From positions 7,386,501 through 7,450,500 of the forward strand of contig JAYKKI010000006.1 in the NCBI GenBank assembly GCA_039881145.1: a stretch of 64,000 nt of DNA, given 5' to 3'. Of the stretch, positions 37,117-50,005 are shown in pieces. The stretch is from Druceiella hillmani. Lineage: Eukaryota > Arthropoda > Insecta > Lepidoptera > Hepialidae. The first letter of the stretch is position 1. The number at the start of each line of letters is the position of its first letter. Both the position numbers and the translations under genes were made by a program. The notes beneath the pieces are model-generated. The model saw only the letters and a list, made by a program, of their open reading frames with translations, was not told the DNA's origin and searched no databases.

Positions 37117-40100
37117 GCACACTGCATTTGAATTTAAGCCTTCTACTTTAAAGAATAAAAAATTTCGCGCAAAAATGGTTTATAATGGTCATATTGTTTA
37201 CGAACCTTCAACTTTCCATAATAGACGGTATTGATTGTCGTAAAATGAATGTTTCAATTAACTGTAAAGGGGTGTTATTCAATTCAATTATATTTAACTG
37301 CAAAAAATATAACAATTAGACTTAATTTTGAAGTCATTTTACCTAAAAGGTCTTGCGCCGATCCTTTAGATGCCTTGGTAGGGATTTATGACTTTAGATG
37401 CCATGCTAGTAACTTACTGACTGATGCTATGGTACCGACAAATTTGCAAGTGTCTGTGTCCCGAAAACTAAGAGTTTTTTATTAAGGATAAATTTTAACA
37501 GAAACCCAACCATATCGCTCATTTTCGGTTTATTCATGACTTGTATGTATATTTAAAGTTGAAATTTTGTATAAAATCATAATTATGTTTAAATTAACTA
37601 ATATTTAGTTATAGTCGTAAACTAGGTAGTTTAACATAGTTATGTTAAAATTAAATTAACACACCTTTTCACTAAACATCGGTTTTTTTATAAATATAAT
37701 CTATATATAACACCCTATAATCTTTACATTAAATATCAGTTTTTTTTATAATTATTAGTTTTTCAACATGCATACATTGTAGTTAAAATACAAATAATTT
37801 TGTTTTAGAATGCATTTAGTATTTACACATACCTAAATTTTTTATTCCGTTTCCGTGTTAAGTGTCTTCCCCGCAACGCACTTTCGTACCCGACGACAAT
37901 AATTTTGACTTAAATTATCTACGTTGTGCGTCTGGTATTCGAATGTTGCTTCCTTATAAGATGAATTAGCACATTTTGTTCCATGTTTGTAGATATTGTT
38001 GGAGAAGTATCACCTGATATCACTAAAATGACGGTTTATTATCGTGTATTAAATTGATCGTAACAAGACGTGGTTGTCGGATAACGTTTCACGTACATTA
38101 TTAGGGTATTATAAAGACATTTGGCATACTAATACTATGTCCCATCAGAACTAAACTACGATATATTCGTAATTTCACTCATTCGATATCACAAATAACA
38201 AATCATCCAATCAACTGTTATGTCAAACTAACTTTGAAAAATATTCTAACCAGAAGAAATGTGTGAGGGTTTCCATATTAAATAATAAATATTCCATAAA
38301 TATGAATAAAATTATTATTATTTTAATAATAAGAAACGAATAATAATTTATTTAAATGACAAATTAAAATAATCTCGTACTAATAGTTATACGGACAAGT
38401 TTATTTTAAAAATCGATAATAATATTTTTTATAACATTTAATATTTGAGGGAATAATGAATGGATGTTAAAGATTTTTAAATGGCAATAATTTTGATTTA
38501 CGAAATGTAAACAAAGTTGGCCTTGAAATTAATTTTGGATAAACTTTTCATTTTTTTAAGTAAAGGGATAGTTAGTCAAGTCAAATTCACTATCGATCAC
38601 TAAGAAGAGTAATCATGCAATATTGCTACAATTCTTACGTGTATCGCAATATAAGACATAGGTAGATGCATTTTCATGTTAATAATTTATGACAATTTCC
38701 AAATATCAAAAAAGTGGCATAATTAAAAAAAAGTGTATTGTCGTGCTATTACAGATTAACGTCCCAAAGTTTTCTCACTTTACTTAGTGTACTCACATAT
38801 ATGTTTATTTTATATTGATAACTCGCCTTTCGGAAACAGATACCAGTGTTTAAGTTCGCGTTATCTATCAAAGCTACTCTCGTGCTCTGATTTTGACATT
38901 GTTGGACAACTTTACGTTTGAGAAAGAAACGGAAATATTATGTTAGACTCACAGATGAGCTAACATTAACACATTTAAATTGTTTGTCTATTAGTTGCCA
39001 GTCTAACAAAAAAATTATTGAAGGCCAAGATTGGACGTTGGGAAATGTTTCATAAAGTGTTAGTTACACATTCATTCATTTTACAGTTTTCTCTTGCGAG
39101 TAGTATATTTTAAACCTCGAATAAGAAATATAATTTAACCCTCGAATAGGAAATAGAAGAAATAATAGACACTCAGTTATAGGTATTTGTACCATTTCAT
39201 GAATCTATGTAATATATTTAATCGAATGAGAAATATTTATCTAGAAAAGTTTACCTTTCCATCAAACACAATTATTAATACATAATTGTGTTTTCCGCTT
39301 TTGTTATTATTCTGCTTACAAAGGTTTATAATGTAAATTTTGCAAGTTTTTATTTTTTTTTGAACCACGACAGCCGAATACCCATGAAACAAAAATAATC
39401 ACTCAAAAACCATAATCATAATAGCGAAACACTTTTTGTCGCGACACTGCAATATCTGTCACAACATTTTCTGTTTTTCTTAAAAATGAAAATATTGTAC
39501 CGAGCTTGAATTGATACCACTATAAGTGGATCTTGAATTAATACCGCCACAAGGATCTTTAAATGATAAGAATTTTTTGAACCAGTGGGTACTGTATCCC
39601 TCTCAGTACACAATTTATTTTTTTTGTAAATAGTTAAGTTTATTAATATGTCACACTCATTATGACGAACTACCAAGAAACTCTGTGGATATATCGCCAC
39701 AGTGGTTAATGGAGAGAACACAAATGCAATAATTGAACGCGACTTTCAACAACATGTATATTAATGTAAATAAAAATGGGCGCAACGCACTGTAGGAGAG
39801 TGGAACAAATTATTGCAATGAGTAACAGAAAGTACCACCAAAACAAGGTCGCAATTATCAATATAAATATTATGTAAGAAAAATAAACTAATTCTCATCG
39901 TAGTTGCTAAGAAATTTTTCAATTTTCTTAAATTTTTTCTCAATAATTATAATGATATTTTACGTGCTTCTTTACATTTGTGCTATTAAAAATTTCTGAA
40001 AATATTTTTGTGCTTTAATGGAAAATTTAATCAGAAATTCATTTTGTTTAGATAAAAATAATCTTTTACCTCATACAAAATTCAATTCTTATATTAGTAT

Positions 40101-40650
40101 TTAGGTTACCAACTTATATTCAATTTTTAATAATTTTTCTGTTATATTTTTTAACTGAAAAGCCATGAACAAACTTAAAGTATGTGCAATGAAAAGATCT
40201 GAATTCAGCGAGATTTCTAAATTTTAAAGCCTTGAAATTATTATAACTTAATTTTATTAAATTTATAGTGTGAGGTTTAATGTACACAGTCAAATCTAGG
40301 CGACGGCTCTATGAAGATACAATTTCAATATTTATGTGGAATAAATTGATATTGTCTAGCGGAGCCTACGGAATAAATTTGTTTTCCAATAATTTATTTA
40401 TAAATTATCCAAGATAATATCTTAAACTTTGATTTTACATAAGAAAGTTGATTATTACAAAGGAATGCAGATGATATGTGTTAGTTCCATAAACTTCCCG
40501 GTGTTGGTGAATTTTGGGTGAAGCAAGGAAATTAATCTCAAGAATAAATAATACAGTAATTAAGTCAGGTTCGTGTGTATTTGTTTAACATATCCAGTAT
40601 ACAAAAACGTTTATAAAATCGTCTGTCGTATAAATGTCAAACCAGAAAAA
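34781..40650. other. AT-rich intergenic region between the receptor genes
   Basis: No gene recognised. It contains a TA microsatellite at 37031-37112. ORFs such as 34977-35279 and 39416-39721 (minus) have no recognisable domain. The stretch 37130-37330 has faint resemblance to a FLYWCH-type zinc finger but cannot be supported. Confidence 0.5.
37026..37117. repeat. (TA)n microsatellite flanked by CTCAC / GTGAG
   Basis: About 82 bp of TA (one TG interruption) bounded by CTCAC on the left and the exact complement GTGAG on the right, so the palindrome extends five bases beyond the repeat. Confidence 0.9.
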
Positions 40651-40651
40651 A

Positions 40652-41058
40652 ATTCTCTGTTTCACGTGGAATTGTAGAGATAGGTCAACTTGTATGCTAT
40701 CTCACGACAACTACGTTCGGAATTGGTAACTCAGGATACAAATATGAGTTCATGTAAAAATTCTCTGTTTCACGTGGAATTGTAGAGATAGGTCAACTTG
40801 TATGCTATCCCACGACAACTACGTTCAGAATTGGTAACTCAGGATACAAATATGAGTTCATGTAAAAATTCTCTGTTTCACGTGGAATTGTAGAGACAGG
40901 TCAACTTGTATGCTATCCCACGACAACTACGTTCAGAATTGGTAACTCAGGATACAAATATGAGTTCATGTAAAAATTCTCTGTTTCACGTGGAATTGTA
41001 GAGATAGGTCAACTTGTATGCTATCCCACGACAACTACATAAAAATATGAGTTCATGT
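40652..41058 (+). repeat. Tandem array, four copies of a 108-bp unit
   Basis: ATTCTCTGTTTCACGTGG starts at 40652, 40760, 40868 and 40976, exactly 108 bp apart. Units differ at only a few positions (for example AGATAGG/AGACAGG and GTTCGGAA/GTTCAGAA). The fourth has a deletion of about 30 bp after CACGACAACTAC. Near identity points to recent expansion or gene conversion. No ORF spans it. Confidence 0.97.
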
Positions 41059-43339
41059 ATGCTAAATTAAACATACAATTTTCCTTGCAGACAATACTAC
41101 ATTATCAAATGGGAATCTATAGAGCATCATAAAATATGGATACTATTTATCTGAACAACTTCAGACTTAAAAATAAAAGTAACAAACAAAATATTAATCA
41201 ACTAAAATGTTAATACTTATAACTTCATCGCATGATAAACTTTTGTGTAGATTTTTGTGTTTGTGTTTTTGTGTAGATGTCCTATGAGAAACTACGAAGT
41301 TATAGAGCAACAAATACGCCGAAAAGCAAATTACTTTTCGGTACATAATTCCTTGGAATGGTAAAAAGTGTTTTTGAATAAATTAATTATATTATCGAAA
41401 CTATATAACATTTTTCCTTTCTCTTCTAATGACAATAATATACAAAATTATTCATAATAAACTTTTGAGCAATTTTACCAAAGAATTATATTTCATAATA
41501 TTTTTTATGAAAAGTAAGTGTTTAAAAAATTAACAATTGCGAAAATCATTGAAATATTTATTAAACATTTAATATAATTTTATGAAGAAATGGAAAAAGA
41601 ATAATCTCAAAGGTTCCGTACATTAAAAAAATATTCATGAAATATCTTGGGGAATGACGTTTTATTAATATGGCAACATTTGGCAGCATTTTAGAACCAA
41701 TTAACCTTAATCAATCAAAAATAGTACTAAAAATAGTGATAATATAATTTTAATTCGATGTTGAAGAATTTTTAAATACACACGTATTTTATGGTATATG
41801 ACACGAACTATAAAATAAAATTTTATGATACGTGGCATCCATAAAATTGTATGATACGTGTCATACCATAAAATTTTATTTTCAGCACTGTTCTGTGCAC
41901 AGAAAGAAAAATGAAAATCATCACTACCGATTTGAAATTTGGTATCATTGTAAAATTTCTCGTATTTCCAATGAAAGAGTATTGGAAAATCTTTTATCTT
42001 CTTTTAAAATGGGGTCCAAAATAAACAGGTTTATTAAAAAGAGGAGCAATGAGGTCAAAAATTGTGTCATATTAAAGGAATTTGTTACACCTAATTTTTG
42101 CACTTAATTTTTGACAAGTACGGGCGTTTTTAAAAACTCTTTGCTTCGAAATTTTTAAAATGGGAAATAAATATAATTCAGACTTGTAGAAGTTACGAAA
42201 AACGTGTTTCCCACAATTTATGTTGTACAAGTAATTAAATAAAACTGCCAATTGTATTTTCTCTCTCTGATTCCTTAACCACTCCGTAATAACCATATAT
42301 ATATATATATATATATATTAATATATGAATGCAATTAGGGTAAAATCATAATTTTTAAGACCAGGTAACCTCTAAATAAAGTTATAACTAAAATAAAGTA
42401 ATATTGACTTGTTGAACTATTGTCACGGTAGCTAGCCATAAGTTTTGTGTGTCGGATATCTAGGTAAAATCGACACGCTGTCGACGGTATAGGTAAAGTC
42501 AGAACACGTTGACCATGACGAGCGGGAGGCACGGTATATGTGATCGAGCGAGCGACTCAAAGCGGGTACAAGCATGAAGGTCGAGTTCACCGCCAACTGA
42601 CATGCGCAGAGGTTTCTTTGTTTTGGATTACGTTGTATATTTAAATGCAGCCTATTTTTCGAATTTTATTGTATTTTGTTTCTTACTGAAAAGTGTATTA
42701 ATGTACTTACTATTTTAAATATTTAAACGTCTCTATTTATTTCTGTTAATAGATATTGTTTTCGTTAAATGTACGATAAGTGATAAGTTAACAGAACTTC
42801 TTTCCAAATTGTGACATATGACTTATTATTATCCCGAAAGGGGCATATGGAAAATATTACGTTGGATAATATTGATATTGCCAAAAAAAATTAATTATAA
42901 AATTTGTTACGCAATATAATTTAATAAGTCGTTAAACGTAGTTACGATTTTATCTAAACTTCCAATAAAAAATAGTGTTGATATTACAGTATAGAGTAAA
43001 GTGAATCAAATCAGACATCAGTCATGTTATAAAATAACAATCGAAATGCAAGAAAGTCCTGTAATTCCGAAAACAATCTAATCAATACAAATATTGAATT
43101 GTGTAAAGGAAATGCGCTAAGAAGGTTACATTTTACAAACGTTATACACGACTGCTTCCTAAAATGACGGCAGTGGACTGCAGTGAGCTGACGGCAGTGG
43201 ACGTGACAGTCATTGATAACATATTTTCCAATATAAAGAGATTACAAGTTGGTGTAATTGAAACTTTCTCTATTCGCCGCAAAACCCTTATGGCTAAGGT
43301 TTGTAAATAAACAATAAACGTTTTGCAATTCGTAATGTG
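41059..43339. other. Intergenic region, no gene recognised
   Basis: Includes a ~28-bp tandem/inverted cluster at 41815-41880 (TATGATACGTG repeated, within AAATAAAATTTTAT ... ATAAAATTTTATTT), a short TA tract at 42295-42318 and a GC-richer stretch at 42420-42610. The ORF at 41832-42107 begins inside that repeat cluster and has no domain. Confidence 0.5.
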
Positions 43340-45030
43340 TGTGAACGGGACCTTGGCGAGCGTCTTCTACTCGGACTTGGCTGATTTATTTTTTGTTAGA
43401 ATGTCGAATGAAATTTTATCCAATTGGGTCCATTTTATTTACTTAATGTCTGATAGAAAACTTTATTTATGTTTTAGTACGTGCTTCATTAAGTAGAGTC
43501 GGATGCCTCTATACCCAAAATGTAATATTCTCTCCCCGTTGAAAAGTGTTCTTAAGTTATATGTTGCCACATATATTTCTGAAAGACTTAGTCATAATAA
43601 TAACCAACCGTTATTTGTGGCTCCGCTCATATAAAATTTGCTCTATATTAATAATACTTTGCGTGAAACCTTAGATTTTAAGCTGAATCGCCTTACCCGT
43701 GTCGACAATGTCTATTTGTCAGATCTTCTAGCACGCTAATTCAAGTCTTACGGCGTAAGTGTAATAGTTGGATTGCAAGTTTCTCATATAATGCTGATGG
43801 AAACGAAAATAAACGTAAATTTTAACCAAGTTACAGATATTATTACTGTTGAAATAATTCCTACAATTTTACATATTATTCCGTAAGCATATAAATTCAA
43901 ATATAAAACAAACAATACCTTAAAAGCATTGTTTTTACTTATGTTTTATCTCGAAAACATAATATTCCAAAGATATTCTAGGGTTTATCTCCCCCCTTCT
44001 ATATGTTCAACATCGATATATTTTTTATATCGATATCGAGTTAAGATGAATAAGATGGCCAATCAAAATAGTTCAGTGTTCTTTCAGTATATGTGGCTAT
44101 ATGATACAAGTAGGCGACGGCTATTAATACATACCAGCTATTACAAACGTTGTTTCTTTTTAAAAAAATACAAAATTAATAAATAGGAATAAAAAAATAA
44201 AATAACTTTATAAAATAATTACAAAATAAAATATTTTTACGCAGTATTGAACCGACTTCAGAAATTTCATCATAATCAAATCGTAAAGATTTTAATAGTG
44301 AGAGATTTAGTATTTTTTTGGTTTTTCGCAAGATATAATCCGGTTACCAGTAAAGCTAATTCAAGAAGTGGTACCAAATTTAAGTTGTAGTATTACATAA
44401 GATGGCCAATTATTTCTTAAGGTAGTATAGCCACCTATATTGAAATGTACTGTACGAATTTCTACATAAAAATCGTAATCTAATGTGACTCCAATTCATA
44501 ATACGGAAACATGACCATTTACAGCACAATTCTCAATATTGGTACGGTTTAGAGGGATAATGTAATAAGAATCAAAATACAAAGGAATATTAGATCCCGT
44601 CTCCTTGTCGTATATATGTCTAGTACTAGAACTGCCCAATATTGTAAGAAAAAGTCTCCCAAACAGGTGGCCACACTACTGAAAACGTATTCTCAGTTAA
44701 CAATGATTTTTTTGACAATGATTTTATCTTTAAATTTATATTTTATAATTAAATATTTTTATTGTTATAAAATATGACAGTTTACAAAATTTTATAAAAT
44801 TTGGATTAAGTGAAAAATGAAAGTATTAATAAACTTGTTTTATTTTAAATTCCCCAATGGCTTCTTAAAAAAACCAAATCCTAAATTATCCTAATCAACT
44901 TAATTTAAGATGAGTAACACTTACATTGTTGCGGGGAGTCGAACAGTATCTACAATGTTGGTCCGTGTGTCGAGTCAAATTCATGCAAAGCAAATTTCTA
45001 CTACAATTTCTGCTTATTTTCTAGTTTAAT
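43340..45030 (+). repeat. Diverged direct duplication, copy 2 (partner 32840-34780)
   Basis: Carries CTTCTACTCGGACTTGGCTG/GATTTATTTTT (43369), GACAATGTCTATTTGTCAG (43704), TAAGATGGCCAATCAAAATA then TTCAGTGTTCTTTCAGTA (44051), AATCGTAATCTAATGTGACT (44471), AAAGGAATATTAGATC (44580) and CCGTGTGTCGAGTC then CATGCAAAG (44963), in the same order as copy 1. It ends about 0.7 kb beyond the 3' end of receptor gene B. Confidence 0.75.
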
Positions 45031-45762
45031 TGAAAAAATCAGCTACTGGCTAAAGTTTGTGGTTAGGATACAAGTTAACCTAATGTTTGAAAGACTCACT
45101 TATTATACATCGATATAATTTGTATTTCTTTTTTTCCCATGAGTGATAAATAAGTAATTGGACCATTAATTAAGCCTTTTGCATACATTATTTACAATAT
45201 TCATTTATTTAAAGTAAAAAAGACGTTAAGAGGAAGTAAGCTTCCCAAATTTTTTAACTAAAATTATTTTTTTTAATGCTAACGGTCCAGTGATGTACAT
45301 TTTGATAATGAATTGTTAAGAGTAAATTTTCCCATACCTACAAAGGGGAGATATTATAATTTATATTGTACTTAGAATGTATGTTTACTAATTTTGAAAG
45401 TATTGCCTTAACACACAGACTAGGTAGAGAACATAGCGTAAATGACACGGAAGTTATTGACAGTTTGACCGTGAACCACTCGTGAAACGAATTATATTCT
45501 TGCTTTTTTACAAAAAATCCTCTTATATTGTTCCTAAACCACGTGTTATATCTTTTAAATTTTTTTTATTACTTATTAATTTTAATTTAATATTTTACCT
45601 TAAATTACAGTGAGGCGACCTGTTTCACGGTATCAAATTATGAACAACATTTATTTATATTGATTGTAATAATGATCGATAAGTTGTGGAGAGTAGTCCA
45701 TCTAATGCATCTCTTTACTCCACTTGTGTAGGATGTGATTTAATATAATTTTTCATATAAAT

Positions 45763-45935
45763 TTAATTAAGTGTAAAGCTGTAAAACTGAGCGAGCACTA
45801 TGGCATACGTAGCAATAACAGCGATAAAACTAAAAATGAATTTGAAGTCCAGAACGAAAGCGCCGCAAACTGTAAATTGCACCGGGGTTTGCAGAAGCTG
45901 GTTTATTTTATTCAAAATCATTCTTTCTTGTTCAT
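45763..45935 (-). pseudogene. Gene B exon 4, C-terminal exon
   Basis: Acceptor TTTGTTTCAG|ATGAAC. It reads [20 protein letters not shown], then [29 protein letters not shown] and a TAA stop. It is 173 nt, the same as gene A, and 46 of 56 residues are identical. Confidence 0.95.
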
Positions 45936-46080
45936 CTGAAACAAATGAGAAATGGTTATGATCATTAAAGTCGACAAAAAATTGAAAGGATTAAGGAAAA
46001 GTGGTACAGAAATGAGTTGGCGATTTGTCGTTTTAACTTGAGAAAATAACGAAAAAAAATGAACGCGAAGGATTGACCTA

Positions 46081-46103
46081 TCTTTATGTTTATATATATG
46101 TAC

Positions 46104-46166
<63 letters not shown>

Positions 46167-46174
46167 CATATATA

Positions 46175-46263
<89 letters not shown>

Positions 46264-46268
46264 TTGTA
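46081..46268. repeat. (TA)n array bordering the transposon's left end
   Basis: About 175 bp of TA with few interruptions. The Tyr-Ile ORFs on both strands are its translation. The transposon at 46269 begins directly in it. Confidence 0.97.
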
Positions 46269-46470
46269 TTAGGGTGATTCTTAAAATCCAAAATATGAAA
46301 TTTCAGTGGGACACTCTTTTATAACGTTCTTAGGCATAAAATATAAACACATGATTTTTATTTTATTTTTTGAACGAAGTTTAGTGGTCGCTACATAATT
46401 TCAAAAGTTAATTTTTTATTATTTTTTTAAGTAGGTCTTAATATTTAAATAATAATGGATCAGAAGTCTG

Positions 46471-46533
46471 ATACACATTATTATTAACCTAATACACAGT
46501 AGTCCTGATACACATTATTATTAACCTAATAAC
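46471..46533 (+). repeat. 37-bp direct duplication inside the transposon's left subterminal region
   Basis: CTGATACACATTATTATTAA followed by CCTAATA occurs at 46468 and again at 46505. Confidence 0.8.
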
Positions 46534-46741
46534 ACAACGCTCACAAAAGCAACATTACGAACACTTCAAACGTAATAAAAACTCATCACCCTTCCCCTTG
46601 CCCCTCCCTTCGTTCCCTGTTGCCGGCCGCTGACACGCCCCTTAGTGCCTAAATTACGTCCACCAGAGCGCACGTTTTTTATTTTGCGATTCCACTGTTT
46701 ACTATATGCACGTAAGTTTGCAAGTGTGTTTCATATTAGTT

Positions 46742-48870
46742 ATGGCATCTACAAGTACTGTTTTAATTTCTAGAAGAAGCAAAATAGTTGTGTGATTAAT
46801 CGGACAGATATCACCAGTTCTTACCGAAACAAAGCTGCCATCGACCAAAGAAATATTGCAGTTATTTTTCTATTGTAAATTTGAGAAAAAATTAAACCAC
46901 AATGCTGCTGCCGACTCTACTACTCAATATGTCATGGCTTTGTGGAAGAAACTATTAGGAAAGCTATTAGGAAAAAACAACACGTAAAAGAAATAATACT
47001 GAAACACTTTAAACAATGGCCATGTATGAAAAAAAATAAAGAAAATAAAACCAAGCTGTCCGAAGCAACAAAGCAAAAAGAAAAAAACATGGCAGAGTCA
47101 ACTCGAAGAACTTTTTGACGTAGCACATTCTGATGCATTGAAAATGATTTTAAAATTTAGACAAACAATTCCTGCTAGCTCAAAGACTGAATAGATCTAG
47201 AAAAATTAGTAGCTTAGACAAACAATATTCAAAAAGTGACCGAAAAACAACGAAAAGTGGGCGGTTGCAAAAATTGAAGCAGCGGGAAGAAGAAAGTGTC
47301 AAAAAATTAACTGAAAAATGTACTCGGCCTATTTCATCATCTTCATCATCTGCAATTGGAAGTATTGACGATGAGAGGTTGATTGTCCCACTACAGCCAG
47401 TGCATTTGAACTCAGAAGCACCGACAGCAAAACGGGGCAGAAAAAAAATCATAGACGATGGTTTAGCTGCTAGCCTTGACGTTGCTAAATTAAGCGATAG
47501 AAAAGCTGCTGTCATCCTGCCGTCTACACTAAAAAGTGCTGATTGTGATCCATCAAAATATAACATTAACACTTCTATTCGTCTTCAGTGAATACAACAT
47601 AGAAAGAAAATAGCACAATATTTAAAGTCAGAATTTAAACCGGAAGTGCCTCTCACCGTTCACTAGGATGGCAAGATGTGTGAAGATATCTCTGGCCACG
47701 AGAAAGTAGATTGATTGCCCATTTTAGTGTCAGGTCAGGGCGTCGACCAACTTCTTAATATCCCGAAGTTAAGCCGAGGAACAGGAGAGGCAACTGCAAC
47801 AGCAGTATATGAAACTATAGTGAGTTGGAATTTAGGCAAAAAAATTAATTGCATATGTTGTTACTACGGCATCTGACACCGGTTCGAGGAATGGAGCTTG
47901 CATACTTCAGAACAAAAGTTGGAAAAGGATTTGCTCTGGCTGGCTTACCGACATCATATACTCGAAATATTGTCGAAAGCCGTGGTACTTCAGGCATTGG
48001 GTACTTCCACTTCCACTTCAAAAAATAATTGGGAGAAAATTAACCAAAATAACTTCAGGACTGTTTCTTCTGATCCATTATTATTTAAATATTGTGAACA
48101 TATTTCAGAGGCGGTCATTATTTTTTCAAAATAGCAATTAACGTTGTACCACCCGAGGGATGATTACAAATTGTTACAGCTAATTATTATATTCTTGAAA
48201 AAGTACACTTGAAAAAGTAACATCCCTTAGAACACCCGCTGGTTTAAATAGAGCTCGGTGGATGGCAAAAGTGATCTTTTTCCGAGACCAATTTAAGATG
48301 TCGATGAAAGGACAGAAAGATATAAAAGATATTTGCGTGTTTACAGTGCGAATATATGTGAAATATTGGTATGAAGTCAATCTGCACCATCAGCACCTGG
48401 GAACTCTTTGCAACTGTTGAAAGATCTCAAGGTGTATGAAGATGTTGATCCGCTAATATCCAAATTAGCTAAAAAAAAATAATGAGTCAATTGTGGTACT
48501 TATCCGAAGAATTGGTGGGCTTAGCCTTATTTGACGACAGACTTAGCTCAGAAACTTCAAAAAATATGGTAGAAACATTACAAAATGGAGGCCTAGAGTA
48601 CTGTCCTAAGCGTATAGCATTGGAAAGTGATTCTACTATTAACAAAAACCTTGAAAACTTCATCAGAAGCAACACATATAGATTGTTTTAAATAACTGGT
48701 ATGACGCCTGACTTTCTCAAGACCGATGTAGAAACCTGGGATAATGACAAAAGCTACAAAAGAAATAAGACAATAGCTTATAGTATGCAAATTGTGAATG
48801 ATATTGCAGAGCGAGGTGTAGAACTTATGGAGGAGTATAACAAATGAAATATCACCGACGAAGTACAAAA
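46742..48870 (+). pseudogene. Degraded gene of the unnamed transposon (function not recognised)
   Basis: One protein can be followed from about 46742 (MASTSTVLISRRSK) to 48870 with at least ten stops or frameshifts. Blocks include STTQYVMALWKKLLGK (46915), QLEELFDVAHSDALKMI (47098), a Ser/Lys-rich segment ending IIDDGLAASLDVAKLSDRKA (47445-47505), VSGQGVDQLLNIPKLSRGTG then EATATAVYETIVSW (47730-47825), LLWLAYRHHILEI (47930) and SDPLLFKYCEHISEAVI (48070-48115). These resemble repetitive 'uncharacterised' proteins found in several invertebrate genomes. I know no established transposase signature in it and cannot point to a DDE triad. ORFs at 47265-47591, 47898-48134 and 48482-48691 are surviving pieces of this one gene. 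Confidence 0.7.
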
Positions 48871-49212
48871 ACAATACCTACTTTTATAGGTTAAATACTA
48901 TCAAAAAAATTTCCTTCACCAAGAAATCTACTCTGTTGTCAACATATATATTCAATTACTTTTTTTACATAAAGATGACGTTTTGTATGTTTTGTTTGTA
49001 AATGAATTTGGTTGATGTGTTTGAATAAAAAGAAAGTCACTAATACGAATCTATTTATTATTTCCCAAGTTTTACCTTTAGCGGTAGCGACCCATAGAAG
49101 TTGAATAAAAAAATTAGAATAAATACAAGAGCCCTTTTTCATCTCATATATTATAATTACGGGCTGTCCTTTAGGAAATAATAAAAAAAATTTCGCTCAG
49201 ATAAGAACCACC

Positions 49213-49216
<4 letters not shown>

Positions 49217-49249
<33 letters not shown>

Positions 49250-49257
49250 TAGGGTGG

Positions 49258-49339
<82 letters not shown>

Positions 49340-49340
49340 C
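49217..49340. repeat. (TA)n array with a solitary transposon end inside
   Basis: TA repeat continuing from the transposon's right end. At 49249-49258 TTAGGGTGGT, the outer end of the same transposon family, appears again in isolation before TA resumes. Confidence 0.9.
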
Positions 49341-49991
49341 ATACATATTAAATACAAATCATTATAGTTTTATTAATTTGTGTTATTACTGCGATGAAAA
49401 AACAATTCGATGCTAATGAACACCAAAAGAACTGATCACGGGAAGAATTGGAACCCGCTGAAGGAATCAATAATCAAAAGACATGAAGAGGCACCTGTAC
49501 AAGAAGCGATTGGAAAGAAACAGGTATGGGGCGACATGCGAGATAAAAACCTGTCAAGTACGAGTGAAATCTGCACTACGGGTATTCCGTAATGTTTAGG
49601 CATTTATTAACATTTATTTGTACGTTATATTCACATTAAACTATTTACAACATTTATAGGAATGACGCGATATGGGAGATAAAAACAAAAAAAATATATT
49701 GCCTGCTACATATTTAACAAACGCGTATTTAAATTCTTTTTTATGTTATAACTACAAATTCTGGATTTTCGGATTTCTTTTACTTGTACTATAGGAACTT
49801 GCTTCTTGCCAAATTTCACGATTGTAGGTCAACGGGAAGTACCATATGGGTTTTCATTTATTTTCGAGATATTTACTACGGCAATTATTTTATCGTATTA
49901 GCTTACATAAAAAACGGGTGCGCCATATCAAATATTGGAGAGTGTGGGACTACATGAAACAAATTTATTTAAAACGCATTGTCTTACAATA

Positions 49992-50005
49992 GGGGGGGGG
50001 GGGGG
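49992..50005 (+). repeat. G14 homopolymer
   Basis: Fourteen consecutive G, lying about 190 nt downstream of gene B exon 3 in intron 3, where it is C14 on the sense strand. Confidence 0.95.

Larger units (their letters stand above)
46269..49216 (+). mobile_element. DNA transposon with TTAGGGTG TIRs and TA target, unnamed family
   Basis: The left end TTAGGGTGATTCTTA (46269-46283) and the reverse complement of the right end (49202-49216, TTAGGGTGGTTCTTA) match at 14 of 15 bases. TA on both sides (46267-46268 and 49217-49218) fits a TA target duplication, although the flanks are TA repeats and so the duplication cannot be proven. The interior carries a degraded protein gene (next entry). It is inserted inside intron 3 of gene B, opposite to the gene's direction. 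Confidence 0.75.

Noticed and set aside
37130..37330. Possible FLYWCH-type zinc finger relic (KMVYNGHIVYEPSTF... then CRKMNVSINCKG)
   Set aside because: Only a short resemblance that needs a frameshift. The expected final His pair is absent, so I do not claim it.
47180..47572. 130-codon minus-strand ORF
   Set aside because: Antisense shadow of the unnamed transposon's plus-strand gene.
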